A stretch of 64,000 nucleotides of DNA from Marivirga aurantiaca (GCF_016679925.1 NZ_JAEQBW010000001.1:124001-188000), one strand, 5' to 3'. Shown: positions 19,467 through 29,685, numbered from the stretch's first letter. Program-made: numbers and translations. The notes: generated from the letters alone by a model not told the origin.

Positions 19467-21779
19467 ATGAGAAATACATTTCTTGTTTCAATTCTTTTAT
19501 TGGTTTCCACATTGTCATTTGCCCAAACTGCAAATGTGGATGACCTGCTTTATAGAGGTGAGAACCTTTATAATATTAAGAATTATAAAGGGGCAATTGA
19601 ATCCCTGAACCAGGCCGTTGCTTTAGGTGCGTCAGATCCTCAAATTCATTATATGCTGGGGGTAAGTTATATGCAACAACCAGATGCTTCAGAACAAATG
19701 AAATCTCTTAAAAGCTTTGAAGAAATAGAGAAAGCCAAGTTTCCGGATAACTTACCAAAGGATGTGTATTATTTCGCAGCACAAGCTTTTCATAAAAACC
19801 TGGAGCTTGAAAAAGCATTAAAATATTATGATAAATACCTGGGCACTTTGAGTAAATCGGATACTAAGTCCATAGCAGAAGCGAGCTTTCAAAAGCAGAA
19901 AGCTGAAAATGCTTTCCAACTGATAAGGAATAAAAAAGAAATTGATATCGTTAAAATGGCACCTCCTATTAATTCGGAATTTACAGAATACAATCCTGTG
20001 GTTTCTGCTGATCAGGGTGTTATGGCTTTTACCTCATTACGACCAAACAGTAGAACAGGAAAGGCAATAGAAGAAATATATATTACTTACAGGAAAGATG
20101 GCACTTGGGGAAGCCCTTCGAAAATCGAATTGAATACAAGTGATAACGTGGGTACTGCCGGTATTTCTCCTGATGGCCAGCAAATGTTAGTTTTCATTGG
20201 CTCAGGCAATAAAGGAAGTATTTACCTGATGATTAAAGAAGGGGATAAGTGGGGATCACCTGCACCTATTAAAGGACTCAATTCCAACAATCTTGAGAGC
20301 ACGGCCTCCATTACACCAGATGGAAAGAAAATATATTTTGCCAGCAACAGGCCTGGAGGCTATGGTGGCATGGATATATATGTCACAGAAAAATTACCAA
20401 ACGGTGATTGGGGAAATATTGAAAACATAGGGCCTGAAGTCAATACAAAATATGATGAGGATGCTCCTTTTATTCATCCTGATATGAAAACCCTGTATTA
20501 TACCTCCAATGGTATTAGCTCAATGGGCGGCAGGGATATATTCAGGGCTGTGAGGAAAGCGGGTAAATGGGAAAGCCCGGAAAATATGGGGTATCCTATC
20601 AATACACCTTTTGATGATAATTACTTCACTATTACGGCAGATGGAAGCAAAGGCTTCTTTTCATCCGACAGGCAAGGTGGTTATGGTGGGCAGGATATTT
20701 ATACTTTTGACATGCCGGAACAGTATGCCAATATTCCTCTTACCATGTTGAAAGGAAAAATAACTGCAGGTCCTGACAAACAGCCGGTTTCTACTAAAAT
20801 AAAATTAGTGGACAATGATAATAATACCAAAGTGGATTATGTGTACGACCCTGATCCTAATACAGGTAATTACCTGATTATTTTACCTCCAGGTAAAAAT
20901 TATGACCTCATTATTGAATCAGAAGGGTATTTGCCTTATACTTTGAATATAAACATTCCCAATCAAACTTACTTTTATGAACTGTATCAGAAAATCAATT
21001 TAAATCTCATTAAGCAATTTGATGTAGTTGTGGGACAGGAAGTGTCGGTGAACAATGCTTTCTTCGATACAGGCCAGGGAGGCCAGTATTCACCAAGACA
21101 AACAAACGAGGCGATGTTGATTGAAAATGATAGCATTGATGTGTATGATATGCTGGATGCTATGATAGCAACTGAAGACACCACGGCTTTTAACTACCTG
21201 ATGGAACTCATGTATTCAGTCAATCCAATTGATGATGTGGATTTTTCTGAAAATACTGATGATATGGAAATTGCCAGTCGCACGTATTATTATGATGAAA
21301 GTGATACAACAACCTTAAAAAGCAGGGTGGTTGAGGGAGAAACAATTTATTCTTTGCCTACTATGTATGTGACGGAAGAAGCCAGGAGGCAAAAGGAAGA
21401 GAAAGAAAAGCAAGTGATTGCCAATTATGATAAATCTTTATTAGAGCCTGTCTATAAAATTTATTTTGATGTAGGAAAGGCGAAATATAATGATAAATAT
21501 ACTCAGGTGCTTCAGGAGATCAATGACCATCTGAAAGCAAATGATCAATTGGGTATACAAATTTCAGGTTATGCTTCGGCAGAAGGAGATCCTGATTTCA
21601 ATAGAAAACTATCTAACGAAAGAGCCATTGAGGTAGTGAACTTCTTTAATTTTAAAGGAATAGTGAGAAGGCGGATCATTGCCAAAGGCTTTGGTGCCAC
21701 CCAATCAGATTCCAAGAACCCTGAAGAAAACAGAAGGGTAGAAGTGCAAATTGTTGATTTAAATAAGGTGGAAAAATAA
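19467..21779 (+). CDS. PorE-like TPR/PD40/CRD/OmpA protein
   Basis: A 770-residue periplasmic protein with a signal peptide (MRNTFLVSILLLVSTLSFAQ). Domains run in the order of PorE: TPR repeats (about 22-150), a PD40/WD40-like propeller (about 160-425, with KIYFASNRPGGYGGMDIY and GFFSSDRQGGYGGQDIY), a carboxypeptidase-regulatory-like domain (about 428-500), and an OmpA peptidoglycan-binding domain (about 655-768, FDVGKAKYND...ENRRVEVQIVD). An acidic linker of about 120 residues separates the last two. PorE-type proteins anchor PorP/SprF-linked T9SS components to peptidoglycan. It lies downstream of PorP/SprF and the Ste24 protease after a 197-bp gap. Confidence 0.9.
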   Translation: MRNTFLVSILLLVSTLSFAQTANVDDLLYRGENLYNIKNYKGAIESLNQAVALGASDPQIHYMLGVSYMQQPDASEQMKSLKSFEEIEKAKFPDNLPKDVYYFAAQAFHKNLELEKALKYYDKYLGTLSKSDTKSIAEASFQKQKAENAFQLIRNKKEIDIVKMAPPINSEFTEYNPVVSADQGVMAFTSLRPNSRTGKAIEEIYITYRKDGTWGSPSKIELNTSDNVGTAGISPDGQQMLVFIGSGNKGSIYLMIKEGDKWGSPAPIKGLNSNNLESTASITPDGKKIYFASNRPGGYGGMDIYVTEKLPNGDWGNIENIGPEVNTKYDEDAPFIHPDMKTLYYTSNGISSMGGRDIFRAVRKAGKWESPENMGYPINTPFDDNYFTITADGSKGFFSSDRQGGYGGQDIYTFDMPEQYANIPLTMLKGKITAGPDKQPVSTKIKLVDNDNNTKVDYVYDPDPNTGNYLIILPPGKNYDLIIESEGYLPYTLNINIPNQTYFYELYQKINLNLIKQFDVVVGQEVSVNNAFFDTGQGGQYSPRQTNEAMLIENDSIDVYDMLDAMIATEDTTAFNYLMELMYSVNPIDDVDFSENTDDMEIASRTYYYDESDTTTLKSRVVEGETIYSLPTMYVTEEARRQKEEKEKQVIANYDKSLLEPVYKIYFDVGKAKYNDKYTQVLQEINDHLKANDQLGIQISGYASAEGDPDFNRKLSNERAIEVVNFFNFKGIVRRRIIAKGFGATQSDSKNPEENRRVEVQIVDLNKVEK

Positions 21780-21802
21780 GAGATAAAAACTCTAAAAAGA
21801 GG

Positions 21803-21838
21803 AAAGCCGATAACTAATAAGAGTTATCGGCTTTTTTT
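21803..21838 (+). terminator. Terminator after the PorE-like gene
   Basis: A perfect 13-bp stem AAAGCCGATAACT/AGTTATCGGCTTT with a 6-nt loop and a seven-T tail. Confidence 0.92.
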
Positions 21839-21995
21839 ATGAACTTTTGTATATTCTTTCATCGCCACCTATTCTATTTTCGTATAAATAAACATGCGTT
21901 TTATTCATCTCTGATTTACTCTGATTGAACTTTAATTAAATAGAGCCTATTGGACAATTGCACGAGAATCATTTGTAACTACTTTAAAATAAGCC

Positions 21996-22013
21996 CCCCG
22001 ATAGCTATCGGGG
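21996..22013. repeat. 18-bp perfect palindrome CCCCGATAGCTATCGGGG
   Basis: A self-complementary 18-mer 64 bp upstream of the FAD-Rieske gene. It could be an operator or a dispersed genomic palindrome; one copy cannot decide. Confidence 0.6.
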
Positions 22014-22077
22014 AAATGACGAACAAGTGTGATTTATTTTTAGAATCCATATAAAAAATCAACGAAAATCAATTGAT

Positions 22078-23613
22078 ATGGCAACCAAACATTTTTCTTC
22101 ACAAGCTGTATGGAGTCCCCATGCTGATAGTTTATACTTTCCTCAATTATCTGAGGATATTCAGGCAGATGTAGCAATAGTGGGGGCTGGAATAACAGGT
22201 ATCACCACTGCCTACCATCTGGCGAAAGAAGGACAAAGAGTGGTTGTAATAGAATCAATGAAAGTGGGCATGGGGACTACCGGCTCATCAACAGGTAATT
22301 TATATGCCCCTATTGATGAGCAACTTTTTACTATAGCCTCCAAACATGATGAAAGTACTTTGAAAGAAGTGGTTAGCTCAAGGCAGTCTGCCATTGATTT
22401 TATAGAAAGACGTGTACACGAATTCAATATTGATTGTGAATTTGAAAGAGTTCCCTTTTATCTTTTTACCACGCCCGGCACCCAATCCGAAAGCTCCAAA
22501 ATAAAAAATGAACAGGAAGCTGCTAAGATTGCAGGTTTGAAAATAAGTACTGATGCACCGGAAAATTTCCCTTTTAAGTTAGATGAAATAATTGAAATAG
22601 CAGATCAGGCACAGTTTAACCCTTTGCAATATGTGCGAAAATTTGCATCGGCCATTAAAAGTGATAATTGTCAAATTTTCGAGGATACAAAAGTGACCAA
22701 TGTGAAGGATGGAAGGCCATGTATTGTAAAAACTGAATACGCTACTGTAAAGGCAAATAAGGTAATTATGGCTACACATTCTCCCAAAGGTATATATGCA
22801 GTTCATACAGCTATGGAGCCTATGCGGGAACATGCACTGGCCGTGAAATTAAATAGTAAATTACCGGCTCCCGGAATCTATTGGCATATGTTCAAGGATC
22901 AACATTATTCTATACGTCCTTACAAGCGTGGTAAAGAGGAATTTTTGCTTGTTTTAGGAGAGCCATACAAGGTGGGGCATGAAAACAATACTGAGGATAG
23001 TTTCATGAAAGTTGAAGAATATCTGAGAGACAATTTTGATGTAGCTAAGATAGAATATAGTTGGGCTGCACAAAATTATAAACCGGCAGATGCCCTGCCT
23101 TATATAGGCAGAAGTCCTATGGAGGAAAATATTTTTATTGCTACAGGTTTTGCAGCCGATGGATTGATTTATGGTACCATGGCGGGCAAAATTTTCAGCG
23201 ATGCCATCTTGGGAATGAAAAACCAATGGTCAAAACTCTACAGCCCTACTCGTTTCACCCCTGTTGCCTCGGCCGCTAAATTTATGAAAGCCAATGCAGA
23301 TGTGAGTTTTCAGCTGATGAAGGATTATTTGTTTTATGGAGATGCAGATGAGCTTAAGGAAGTTCGGGCAGGAGAGGGGAAAACTATTAAGCTCAACAAT
23401 GAAAGATTGGCCGTATACCGTGATACAGAGGAAAAGCTACATATTGTTTCAGGCATTTGTCCGCATATGGGTTGTGTGGTGCATTGGAACAATGGAGAAA
23501 AAAGCTGGGATTGCCCATGCCACGGAAGCAGGTTTTCTACGGATGGAGAAGTGTTGGAGGGACCAGCTTATCGTGGATTGGCAAAACCGGAAAAATTACC
23601 TGAGACAAAGTGA
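22078..23613 (+). CDS. FAD-dependent oxidoreductase with C-terminal Rieske domain
   Basis: A 511-residue fusion. Residues 28-400 are a DAO-type FAD enzyme with the Rossmann motif VAIVGAGITGITTAYHLA and the STGNLYAP flavin region. Residues about 420-505 are a Rieske [2Fe-2S] domain with ligands in CPHMGC and CPCHGS. Members of this fusion family are often annotated as amino-acid dehydrogenase-like, but the substrate is unknown. There is no signal peptide, so it should be cytoplasmic. It is a single gene, convergent with the next. Confidence 0.92.
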   Translation: MATKHFSSQAVWSPHADSLYFPQLSEDIQADVAIVGAGITGITTAYHLAKEGQRVVVIESMKVGMGTTGSSTGNLYAPIDEQLFTIASKHDESTLKEVVSSRQSAIDFIERRVHEFNIDCEFERVPFYLFTTPGTQSESSKIKNEQEAAKIAGLKISTDAPENFPFKLDEIIEIADQAQFNPLQYVRKFASAIKSDNCQIFEDTKVTNVKDGRPCIVKTEYATVKANKVIMATHSPKGIYAVHTAMEPMREHALAVKLNSKLPAPGIYWHMFKDQHYSIRPYKRGKEEFLLVLGEPYKVGHENNTEDSFMKVEEYLRDNFDVAKIEYSWAAQNYKPADALPYIGRSPMEENIFIATGFAADGLIYGTMAGKIFSDAILGMKNQWSKLYSPTRFTPVASAAKFMKANADVSFQLMKDYLFYGDADELKEVRAGEGKTIKLNNERLAVYRDTEEKLHIVSGICPHMGCVVHWNNGEKSWDCPCHGSRFSTDGEVLEGPAYRGLAKPEKLPETK

Positions 23614-23632
23614 TGAGGCTTTATCATTCCCT

Positions 23633-24127
23633 TTACAGGAAAACGTGTGCTTGATGGGTAGATGTTGATTTATCTGGTTTCAACAGATGCTTTGGTAATG
23701 TAACTCTTTCAATTAATTCATTTTCCAACAAATCTGCCCAGGCCAACATATAACTAACAACATCTTCCTTTTTGTTATGCGATAAATTTTGTCCCTTAAG
23801 GCCCATGAAACGCCTGACTTCTTTGTTCTTCAACCTTTCCAACTCTACCATATCCTTACGCTCCAGCCCTGCTTCCATCATTGAAGAAATGATTAAATCC
23901 ATTGGCATTTCACTGCTACTGCAATAAGCCTGGACCTGATCAGTCCAGTCGCCAGACTTTCTCATGGCATATTCATGAATTTCCCTTTTGGAAAAAGTGG
24001 TGAGTTCCTGTGCCAGATGACCACAGTTACAGCTTCCCATATGGCCCCACTGGTATTCAGTACCGTTTTTAATTGTTTCTGCTGATTTTCTAATTGCGCG
24101 GATTAACTTAAAACTTGCTTTTGCCAT
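23633..24127 (-). CDS. Conserved hypothetical protein
   Basis: A 164-residue protein I cannot assign. The N terminus is basic (MAKASFKLIRAIRKSAETIK), followed by WGHMGSCNCGHLAQELT, whose GSCNCG pair could bind a metal or form a disulfide. The rest is predicted helical. There is no signal peptide or membrane segment. It converges on the FAD-Rieske gene with 19 bp between the stops. Confidence 0.75.
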   Translation of the reverse strand: MAKASFKLIRAIRKSAETIKNGTEYQWGHMGSCNCGHLAQELTTFSKREIHEYAMRKSGDWTDQVQAYCSSSEMPMDLIISSMMEAGLERKDMVELERLKNKEVRRFMGLKGQNLSHNKKEDVVSYMLAWADLLENELIERVTLPKHLLKPDKSTSTHQAHVFL

Positions 24128-24308
24128 CTTTGAAATATTTTTATTATAACCTTTTTGAACTAAAGAAAGTTTTTCATTAAATAGACTCTTTCAAATATCA
24201 TTGAAAGCAAATTGACATAAGGTAGGCGAAATTGCATAAACCTTCTTATTTTTGTGATAACTTTTCAATTAAGACTTAGTTAATTACATCAACAATAGAA
24301 TAAAAATT

Positions 24309-25421
24309 ATGGCATTTAATTTTTTTAAAAAGAAAGATAAATCAACAGAACCTACCCAGAAAAAGGATCGGTACAAGCAGTTAACTGTACGTGAAGTAAT
24401 TCGTGAAGCAAAAGACGCTATAGTGATTGTGTTTGAGCAGCCGGATTGGGATTTTAAATATACGGCTGGCCAGTTCCTTACGCTTATTACCGATATTGAA
24501 GGTGAGAGTGTAAGACGTGCCTACTCTTTATGTACCTCTCCTTTAGTGGATAAATATCCTGCTGTGGCGGTAAAAAGAGTAGAAAATGGTAGAATGTCCA
24601 ATCACCTGAATGATCATTTAAAAGCGGGTGATACTATGAAAGTGCTGGAACCGATGGGTAATTTCACTACTGAAGTGGATGCTAAAAAGAAAAGGCATTT
24701 GATTATGTTTGCCGGTGGGAGTGGGATTACTCCAATGATGGGGATTTCCAAAAGTATCCTGCATGCTGAACCGGAAAGTATTATCTCTCTCATTTATGCC
24801 AATAGAAACCTGGAATCTATAATTTTCAAGAAATCTTTTGATGAGCTGGAAGATAAATATGAGGGGAGAATGCATGTGATCCATATTTTGGATGATGCTC
24901 CTTTGAACTGGCAAGGGGAATCAGGTTTGTTGAATGAGGAGATGTTGCGAAAAATACTTGATAGAATTCCTAATTGGGGAATTGATAGCACGCAATATTT
25001 AATGTGTGGGCCTGAGGGAATGATGAAGAACGTGGAAAGCTATCTTGATACTTTCGGTATTGATAAAGCCAATATTTTCAAAGAAAGTTTTGTACAGGGT
25101 ACAATTGATAAGGCGGAAAAAGGAACTGCCGGAAAAGAACAGGGACAGGATTATGAAGTAACTGTTTTGTTTGATGGTGAAGAGTATAAATTTGAAGTGC
25201 CAAAAGATAAAACCATATTAGAAACTGCACTGGATTTAGACATTGATTTACCATTTTCTTGTCAGAGCGGACTATGCACTGCTTGTAGAGGGAAATTACT
25301 TTCCGGAAGTGTACATATGGACGAAGATGAAGGGCTTTCTGATGCTGAAAAAGAAGAAGGTTATATTTTAAACTGTGTAGGACATCCTACATCCCCCGAT
25401 GTGAAAATTAAAATCGGATAA
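24309..25421 (+). CDS. PaaE-like ferredoxin-NAD(P)H reductase with C-terminal 2Fe-2S domain
   Basis: A 370-residue electron-transfer protein. The FAD domain (about 20-130) carries RAYSLCTSP. The NAD(P) domain (about 135-255) carries GGSGITPMM and YLMCGPEGM. A plant-type ferredoxin domain (about 280-370) carries CQSGLCTACRGK plus the distal Cys in LNCVGHP. This order matches phenylacetyl-CoA epoxidase reductase PaaE and related ring-hydroxylase reductases. No paa genes are nearby, so its partner oxygenase or desaturase is unknown. Confidence 0.92.
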   Translation: MAFNFFKKKDKSTEPTQKKDRYKQLTVREVIREAKDAIVIVFEQPDWDFKYTAGQFLTLITDIEGESVRRAYSLCTSPLVDKYPAVAVKRVENGRMSNHLNDHLKAGDTMKVLEPMGNFTTEVDAKKKRHLIMFAGGSGITPMMGISKSILHAEPESIISLIYANRNLESIIFKKSFDELEDKYEGRMHVIHILDDAPLNWQGESGLLNEEMLRKILDRIPNWGIDSTQYLMCGPEGMMKNVESYLDTFGIDKANIFKESFVQGTIDKAEKGTAGKEQGQDYEVTVLFDGEEYKFEVPKDKTILETALDLDIDLPFSCQSGLCTACRGKLLSGSVHMDEDEGLSDAEKEEGYILNCVGHPTSPDVKIKIG

Positions 25422-25445
25422 CTTTAATGAAAGAATTGTGTAAGA

Positions 25446-25471
25446 AAGAAGGGGCATTCGCCTCTTTTTTT
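25446..25471 (+). terminator. Terminator after the PaaE-like gene
   Basis: Stem AAGAAGGGGC/GCCTCTTTTT with G-T pairs and an ATTC loop, running into a T tract. Confidence 0.8.
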
Positions 25472-25505
25472 ATGATACTGAAAATATAATAACTACTAAA
25501 TATTA

Positions 25506-27215
25506 ATGGAATTAACAGCAAAGCAAAGAACTTTCCTTCCTGAGGATTTTAAAGTAGAGGATTGGGAGAGCCTGAAACCATATTTCGAAAAATTATTAAA
25601 TACTGAAATCAGCTCGGAGGAAGAACTCAGGAAATGGTTTCACCAAATGAGCGAATTGGAATCAGTAGTTTCCGAGGACATGGCTTGGCGCTATATTAAA
25701 ATGACCTGTGATACCACTGATCAAACGCTATCGGATGCTTTTGAATATTTTGTGAGGGAAATTCAACCACATATTGCTCCGTTTTCCGACAAGTTGAACA
25801 AAAAGGCATTAGCTTCTCCATATATAGATGCTTTAAGAAAGCAGGAAGGATTTGATATTATGATCCGCGAAATGGAAAAAGATGTCAAAATATTCAGGGA
25901 GGAAAACATTCCACTGGATACTGAAATACAAAGCTTATCCCAAAAGTTTGGTGCAATATCGGGCACCATGTCTGTGGAGCATGAGGGACAGGAACTTACT
26001 CTGCAACAAGCGGCAGTAAAGTTACAATCTACCGATAGGAAATTAAGAGAGCAAATCTACCATAAAATTGCTTCCAGAAGGTTGGAGGATAAAGATAAAC
26101 TGGATGAATTATTTAATCAGCTGATCAAATTACGCACAGAGGTAGCGCAAAATGCCGGCTTTAAGAATTTCAGGGATTATATGTTCACAGCCATGGGAAG
26201 ATTTGATTACGATCCTACTGATTGTTTTGAATTTCACCATTCTGTCAAGTCAGAAGTAGTACCATTGCTTAATGATATAGCAAAGGAAAGAAAGGAAAAG
26301 CTTCAATTGGAAGCACTCAGGCCATGGGATAAAGCAGTGGATATTTCCGGCTTGGAAGCATTAACCCCTTTTGAGGGCGCTAAAGATTTAACAGATAAGA
26401 CAATTGAATGCTTCTCAAAATTAGATCCGTTTTTGGGTGATTGCCTTAAGAAAATGGATGAAATAGGGCATTTGGATTTGGAATCCCGCAGGGGAAAGTC
26501 ACCGGGTGGGTATAATTACCCGCTGTCGGAAACAGGTGTTCCTTTCATATTTATGAATGCCACATCTACTTTAAGGGATATGGTTACCTTACTGCACGAA
26601 GGTGGTCATGCTGTGCATTCCTTTCTTATGAATGATCTGGAACTTAATGACTTTAGAAATACGCCTTCTGAAGTAGCTGAGTTAGCTTCCATGAGCATGG
26701 AACTAATTACTATGGACCATTGGAATATCTTTTTTGAGAATGAAGCTGACCTGAAACGTGCTAAGAAGGAGCATTTGGAGCAAATAATTGAGACTTTGCC
26801 CTGGGTAGCAACTATAGATAAATTCCAACACTGGATTTACGAAAATCCTGAACATACGGTAGAGGAAAGAACGGAAAACTGGAACAAGATATTCGATGAC
26901 TTTTCTGATACTATTACTGATTGGAGTGGACTTGAATTGAATAAAAGTAAAATGTGGCAGAAACAACTGCACCTTTATGAAGTGCCTTTTTATTATATAG
27001 AATATGGAATGGCACAATTAGGAGCCATTGCGGTGTGGAGAAACTTTAAGCAAGACCCTAAGTCAGGTCTGCAATCATATATGAATGCCTTGAAATTGGG
27101 TTACACTCATTCAATTCCTGAGATATATGAAGCAGCTAACATTAAGTTTGATTTCAGTATTGATAACATCAGGACTTTGATGCAGTTTGTAAAAGGGGAG
27201 TTGGAAAAGATTTAA
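25506..27215 (+). CDS. M3 family oligoendopeptidase
   Basis: A 569-residue zinc oligopeptidase of the PepF/thimet group that cleaves short peptides in the cytoplasm. The active site is HEGGH in TLLHEGGHAVHSF (about residues 363-375), and the third ligand Glu is in NTPSEVAELASMSMEL. The N-terminal helical part is typical of bacterial oligoendopeptidase F. No signal peptide is present. It stands alone between two terminators. Confidence 0.94.
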   Translation: MELTAKQRTFLPEDFKVEDWESLKPYFEKLLNTEISSEEELRKWFHQMSELESVVSEDMAWRYIKMTCDTTDQTLSDAFEYFVREIQPHIAPFSDKLNKKALASPYIDALRKQEGFDIMIREMEKDVKIFREENIPLDTEIQSLSQKFGAISGTMSVEHEGQELTLQQAAVKLQSTDRKLREQIYHKIASRRLEDKDKLDELFNQLIKLRTEVAQNAGFKNFRDYMFTAMGRFDYDPTDCFEFHHSVKSEVVPLLNDIAKERKEKLQLEALRPWDKAVDISGLEALTPFEGAKDLTDKTIECFSKLDPFLGDCLKKMDEIGHLDLESRRGKSPGGYNYPLSETGVPFIFMNATSTLRDMVTLLHEGGHAVHSFLMNDLELNDFRNTPSEVAELASMSMELITMDHWNIFFENEADLKRAKKEHLEQIIETLPWVATIDKFQHWIYENPEHTVEERTENWNKIFDDFSDTITDWSGLELNKSKMWQKQLHLYEVPFYYIEYGMAQLGAIAVWRNFKQDPKSGLQSYMNALKLGYTHSIPEIYEAANIKFDFSIDNIRTLMQFVKGELEKI

Positions 27216-27222
27216 CTTACAG

Positions 27223-27260
27223 CAAGGAACCTATCCGCTTTCATTTCGGTAGGTTCCTTG
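27223..27260 (+). terminator. Strong hairpin after the M3 peptidase gene
   Basis: Perfect 11-bp stem CAAGGAACCTA/TAGGTTCCTTG, with an inner CCG/CGG, starting 7 bp after the stop codon. The T tail is poor (ATTATT), but the position fits a terminator. Confidence 0.7.
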
Positions 27261-27359
27261 ATTATTCCGGGAACTCTTGATAAATACTATCATATCAGAA
27301 AATCAAATAAAATCCCGACTTACCGGGACAAGTTTTGCTCGGAGAGAGCGGGAGGGGAG

Positions 27360-27446
27360 GACAAAACAGCGGGCCAGCGTTGGGATAAGCGTAGAAGCAT
27401 TGTTTTGTCTTGAATTTTTGTTTCTTTTTGTTCAAGCAAAAAGAAA
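27360..27446. repeat. Compound inverted-repeat element
   Basis: An outer repeat GACAAAACA/TGTTTTGTC (9 bp, 32-bp spacer) is followed directly by a perfect 10-bp hairpin TTTCTTTTTG/CAAAAAGAAA with a 6-nt loop. It lies in the 450-bp gene-free stretch before the TPR kinase. The rest of that stretch has a CCCGACTTACCGGGA hairpin and nothing else I recognise. Confidence 0.6.
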
Positions 27447-27666
27447 GTGAAATAAAATTTGGAAATGAAATGTTAGAAACTCATTGTAACGCCCCGCTTT
27501 TTGATGAAAAGCCTAATTTTTGAAGTTTTAACTATTAAAATGCTTTTATAAAGGGCTTTATAAAGTCCATAGAGATGAATTTTATTTCAACATCAATTTT
27601 CATGAGAGGCCTAGGTAAAATTTACTTTTCATGAGGATTCTATTCCATTCAGGAGTTGTTGAAAAT

Positions 27667-29685
27667 TTAAGCAGCAAGGTCAAACTTCACGAAAAAGCTT
27701 GCTCCGTTTCCTGCTTCACTTTCACACCAGATTTGCCCTTTCATAGCTTCTACAAATTTCTTCACTATTGATAATCCGAGCCCTGTTGAGGTTTCATCAG
27801 CTGTAGGGGAAGCACTTAATTTTTGGTATTTCCGGAACAGTTTCTTCTTATCGTCTTCACTTAAGCCAGGCCCTTCATCTCTTATTTCACAAAGAGCACT
27901 CGTTTCATTGAGATGGATATTAATGAAAATATTTTTTCCAGGAGGGGAAAATTTGATAGCATTGGAAAGCAGGTTTTCAATTACCTGATCAATATAACTT
28001 TTATCAACATTCACCATTGCATTGTCAGCGATGGAGGAATGTAATGTAATTTGTTTTCGCTGGGATTCAATCTCAAACCGACTTACTACATTTTGCACCA
28101 CTTCAGAAAAATTCATCTTCTCTAGCTCCATGTTAAGTTTACGGGATTCAATTGCCTCTATATCCAGAATTTTGTCAATCATATCCGTAAGACGAGTGGT
28201 GCTGAGCTTAATCATTTCAATATACTCTGTGGCTTTTTCCTCCTGGGAAATTGATGAAACAATACTTATCAATCCTTTGATGTTGTTGAGTGGACTCTTA
28301 AGGTCGTGAGCTACAATACTGATCAGATTGTTTTTTTCAATGTTTAAAATGTTCAATTCTTTATTTTTGCGAACAATTTCATCCTTTTGATTACTAATTT
28401 TTAAATTTTTTATAGTCAAATTCCTTCCCAATCGCTTCTGCATTCTATAGTACCAGTAAAGAACTAAGGCAATGACAAGGATAAGAATGGCAATGGCTAC
28501 AAAAAAATTGGCCTGAAGTGACTTACGCTGAAGTTGTATGTCTTTGATGGCTAATTGTTTTAAATTTTCTTCTTCCTTGAGCTTCAAATGAATTCCTGCA
28601 ATACTTCTGATTGAGTTCTCATCAAACTGTTTTTCTCGCAAGCCTGTATATAAGGACTGAAAGTATAAGGCACTGTCATACTGGTTTTGTTGTATGTAAA
28701 GGTTTTTATACAGTTTGAAATTCTCAATCAGACGTTCTTGTGATTGTACTTTCTTCGCCATACTCTGGCTAATGTTAATGTAATAAAAAGCAGAATCGAG
28801 CTGAGAGTTAGCAGCGTGCATTTTACTTAAGTAGTAATAGACTTCAGAAACACCTCTTAAGTCGCCTATTTTATTACGAATGGAAAGCGCTGAAGCAAAT
28901 TGTTTTCTTGAAAGATCTGTTAGTCCCTGGTTGTAATATGATTGACCGAGGCCACTATAAGCCGTAGCCTGCCAATTCTTATTGTCAAAGGTTCTGGATA
29001 TTTCTATCGACTTTTTAAAATGTTTCTCAGCTTCTGAAAAATCACCCTGCTGTAGATACGTTTGTCCTAAATTGTTAATAGAATATATTCTTATATTATT
29101 GTCTTTGATATCTTCAGAAAGAACCAATGCTTCGCTAAAATATTTTTTGGCAGTGGTAAAGTCTTTTAAATTTAAGTAAACTAATCCAATATTGTTGAGT
29201 GTATTGCCCAATGCGTAATCTTGTTGTAGAGTACGCTTTATTTGTATAGCCCTGAGGAAATTTTCAAGCGCTTCTGAATAACTCCCTAGATTATAATAAG
29301 CATAGCCAATATTATTTAAAGTTTTTGCAATGAGCTGTACGTCATTAATTTTAGTGGCCAGTTTAAGTGCCTCCTTACTGTATAATATACTTAAATCGTA
29401 TTCGCCCAGATAAACTTCAACACCTCCCATTAAACGTAATGATATAGATTGAAGACGAGGGTCTTTCAATGAAGCAGAAAGACTCATCGCTTTTTTAGCA
29501 TATTGCTTGGCTTCATTAGGGGAATTCAGCCAAAGGTCAAGAATAAGTGCATGAAGTATTTCAACCCTTTCCGCATCCTTTGAATTGGGAAGTAAAGACT
29601 GAAGACTGTCAACTTTTGAATTCTGGCAGAAGCCCGGGCTGACACCCCATAAAAACAATAACATGAAGTATATCAATCTTTCCAT
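27667..29685 (-). CDS. TPR-containing sensor histidine kinase
   Basis: A 672-residue membrane kinase. A signal peptide (MERLIYFMLLFLWGVSPGFC) leads into about seven tetratricopeptide repeats (30-350) in the periplasm. One membrane helix follows (about 392-415, FFVAIAILILVIALVLYWYY), then HisKA with SIVAHDLKSPLNNIKG and HATPase with NLLSNAIKF, DEGPG and GLGLSIVKKF. There is no adjacent response regulator; the LytTR regulator at 33.6 kb is too far away to pair by position. The signal sensed is unknown. Confidence 0.93.
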   Translation of the reverse strand: MERLIYFMLLFLWGVSPGFCQNSKVDSLQSLLPNSKDAERVEILHALILDLWLNSPNEAKQYAKKAMSLSASLKDPRLQSISLRLMGGVEVYLGEYDLSILYSKEALKLATKINDVQLIAKTLNNIGYAYYNLGSYSEALENFLRAIQIKRTLQQDYALGNTLNNIGLVYLNLKDFTTAKKYFSEALVLSEDIKDNNIRIYSINNLGQTYLQQGDFSEAEKHFKKSIEISRTFDNKNWQATAYSGLGQSYYNQGLTDLSRKQFASALSIRNKIGDLRGVSEVYYYLSKMHAANSQLDSAFYYINISQSMAKKVQSQERLIENFKLYKNLYIQQNQYDSALYFQSLYTGLREKQFDENSIRSIAGIHLKLKEEENLKQLAIKDIQLQRKSLQANFFVAIAILILVIALVLYWYYRMQKRLGRNLTIKNLKISNQKDEIVRKNKELNILNIEKNNLISIVAHDLKSPLNNIKGLISIVSSISQEEKATEYIEMIKLSTTRLTDMIDKILDIEAIESRKLNMELEKMNFSEVVQNVVSRFEIESQRKQITLHSSIADNAMVNVDKSYIDQVIENLLSNAIKFSPPGKNIFINIHLNETSALCEIRDEGPGLSEDDKKKLFRKYQKLSASPTADETSTGLGLSIVKKFVEAMKGQIWCESEAGNGASFFVKFDLAA

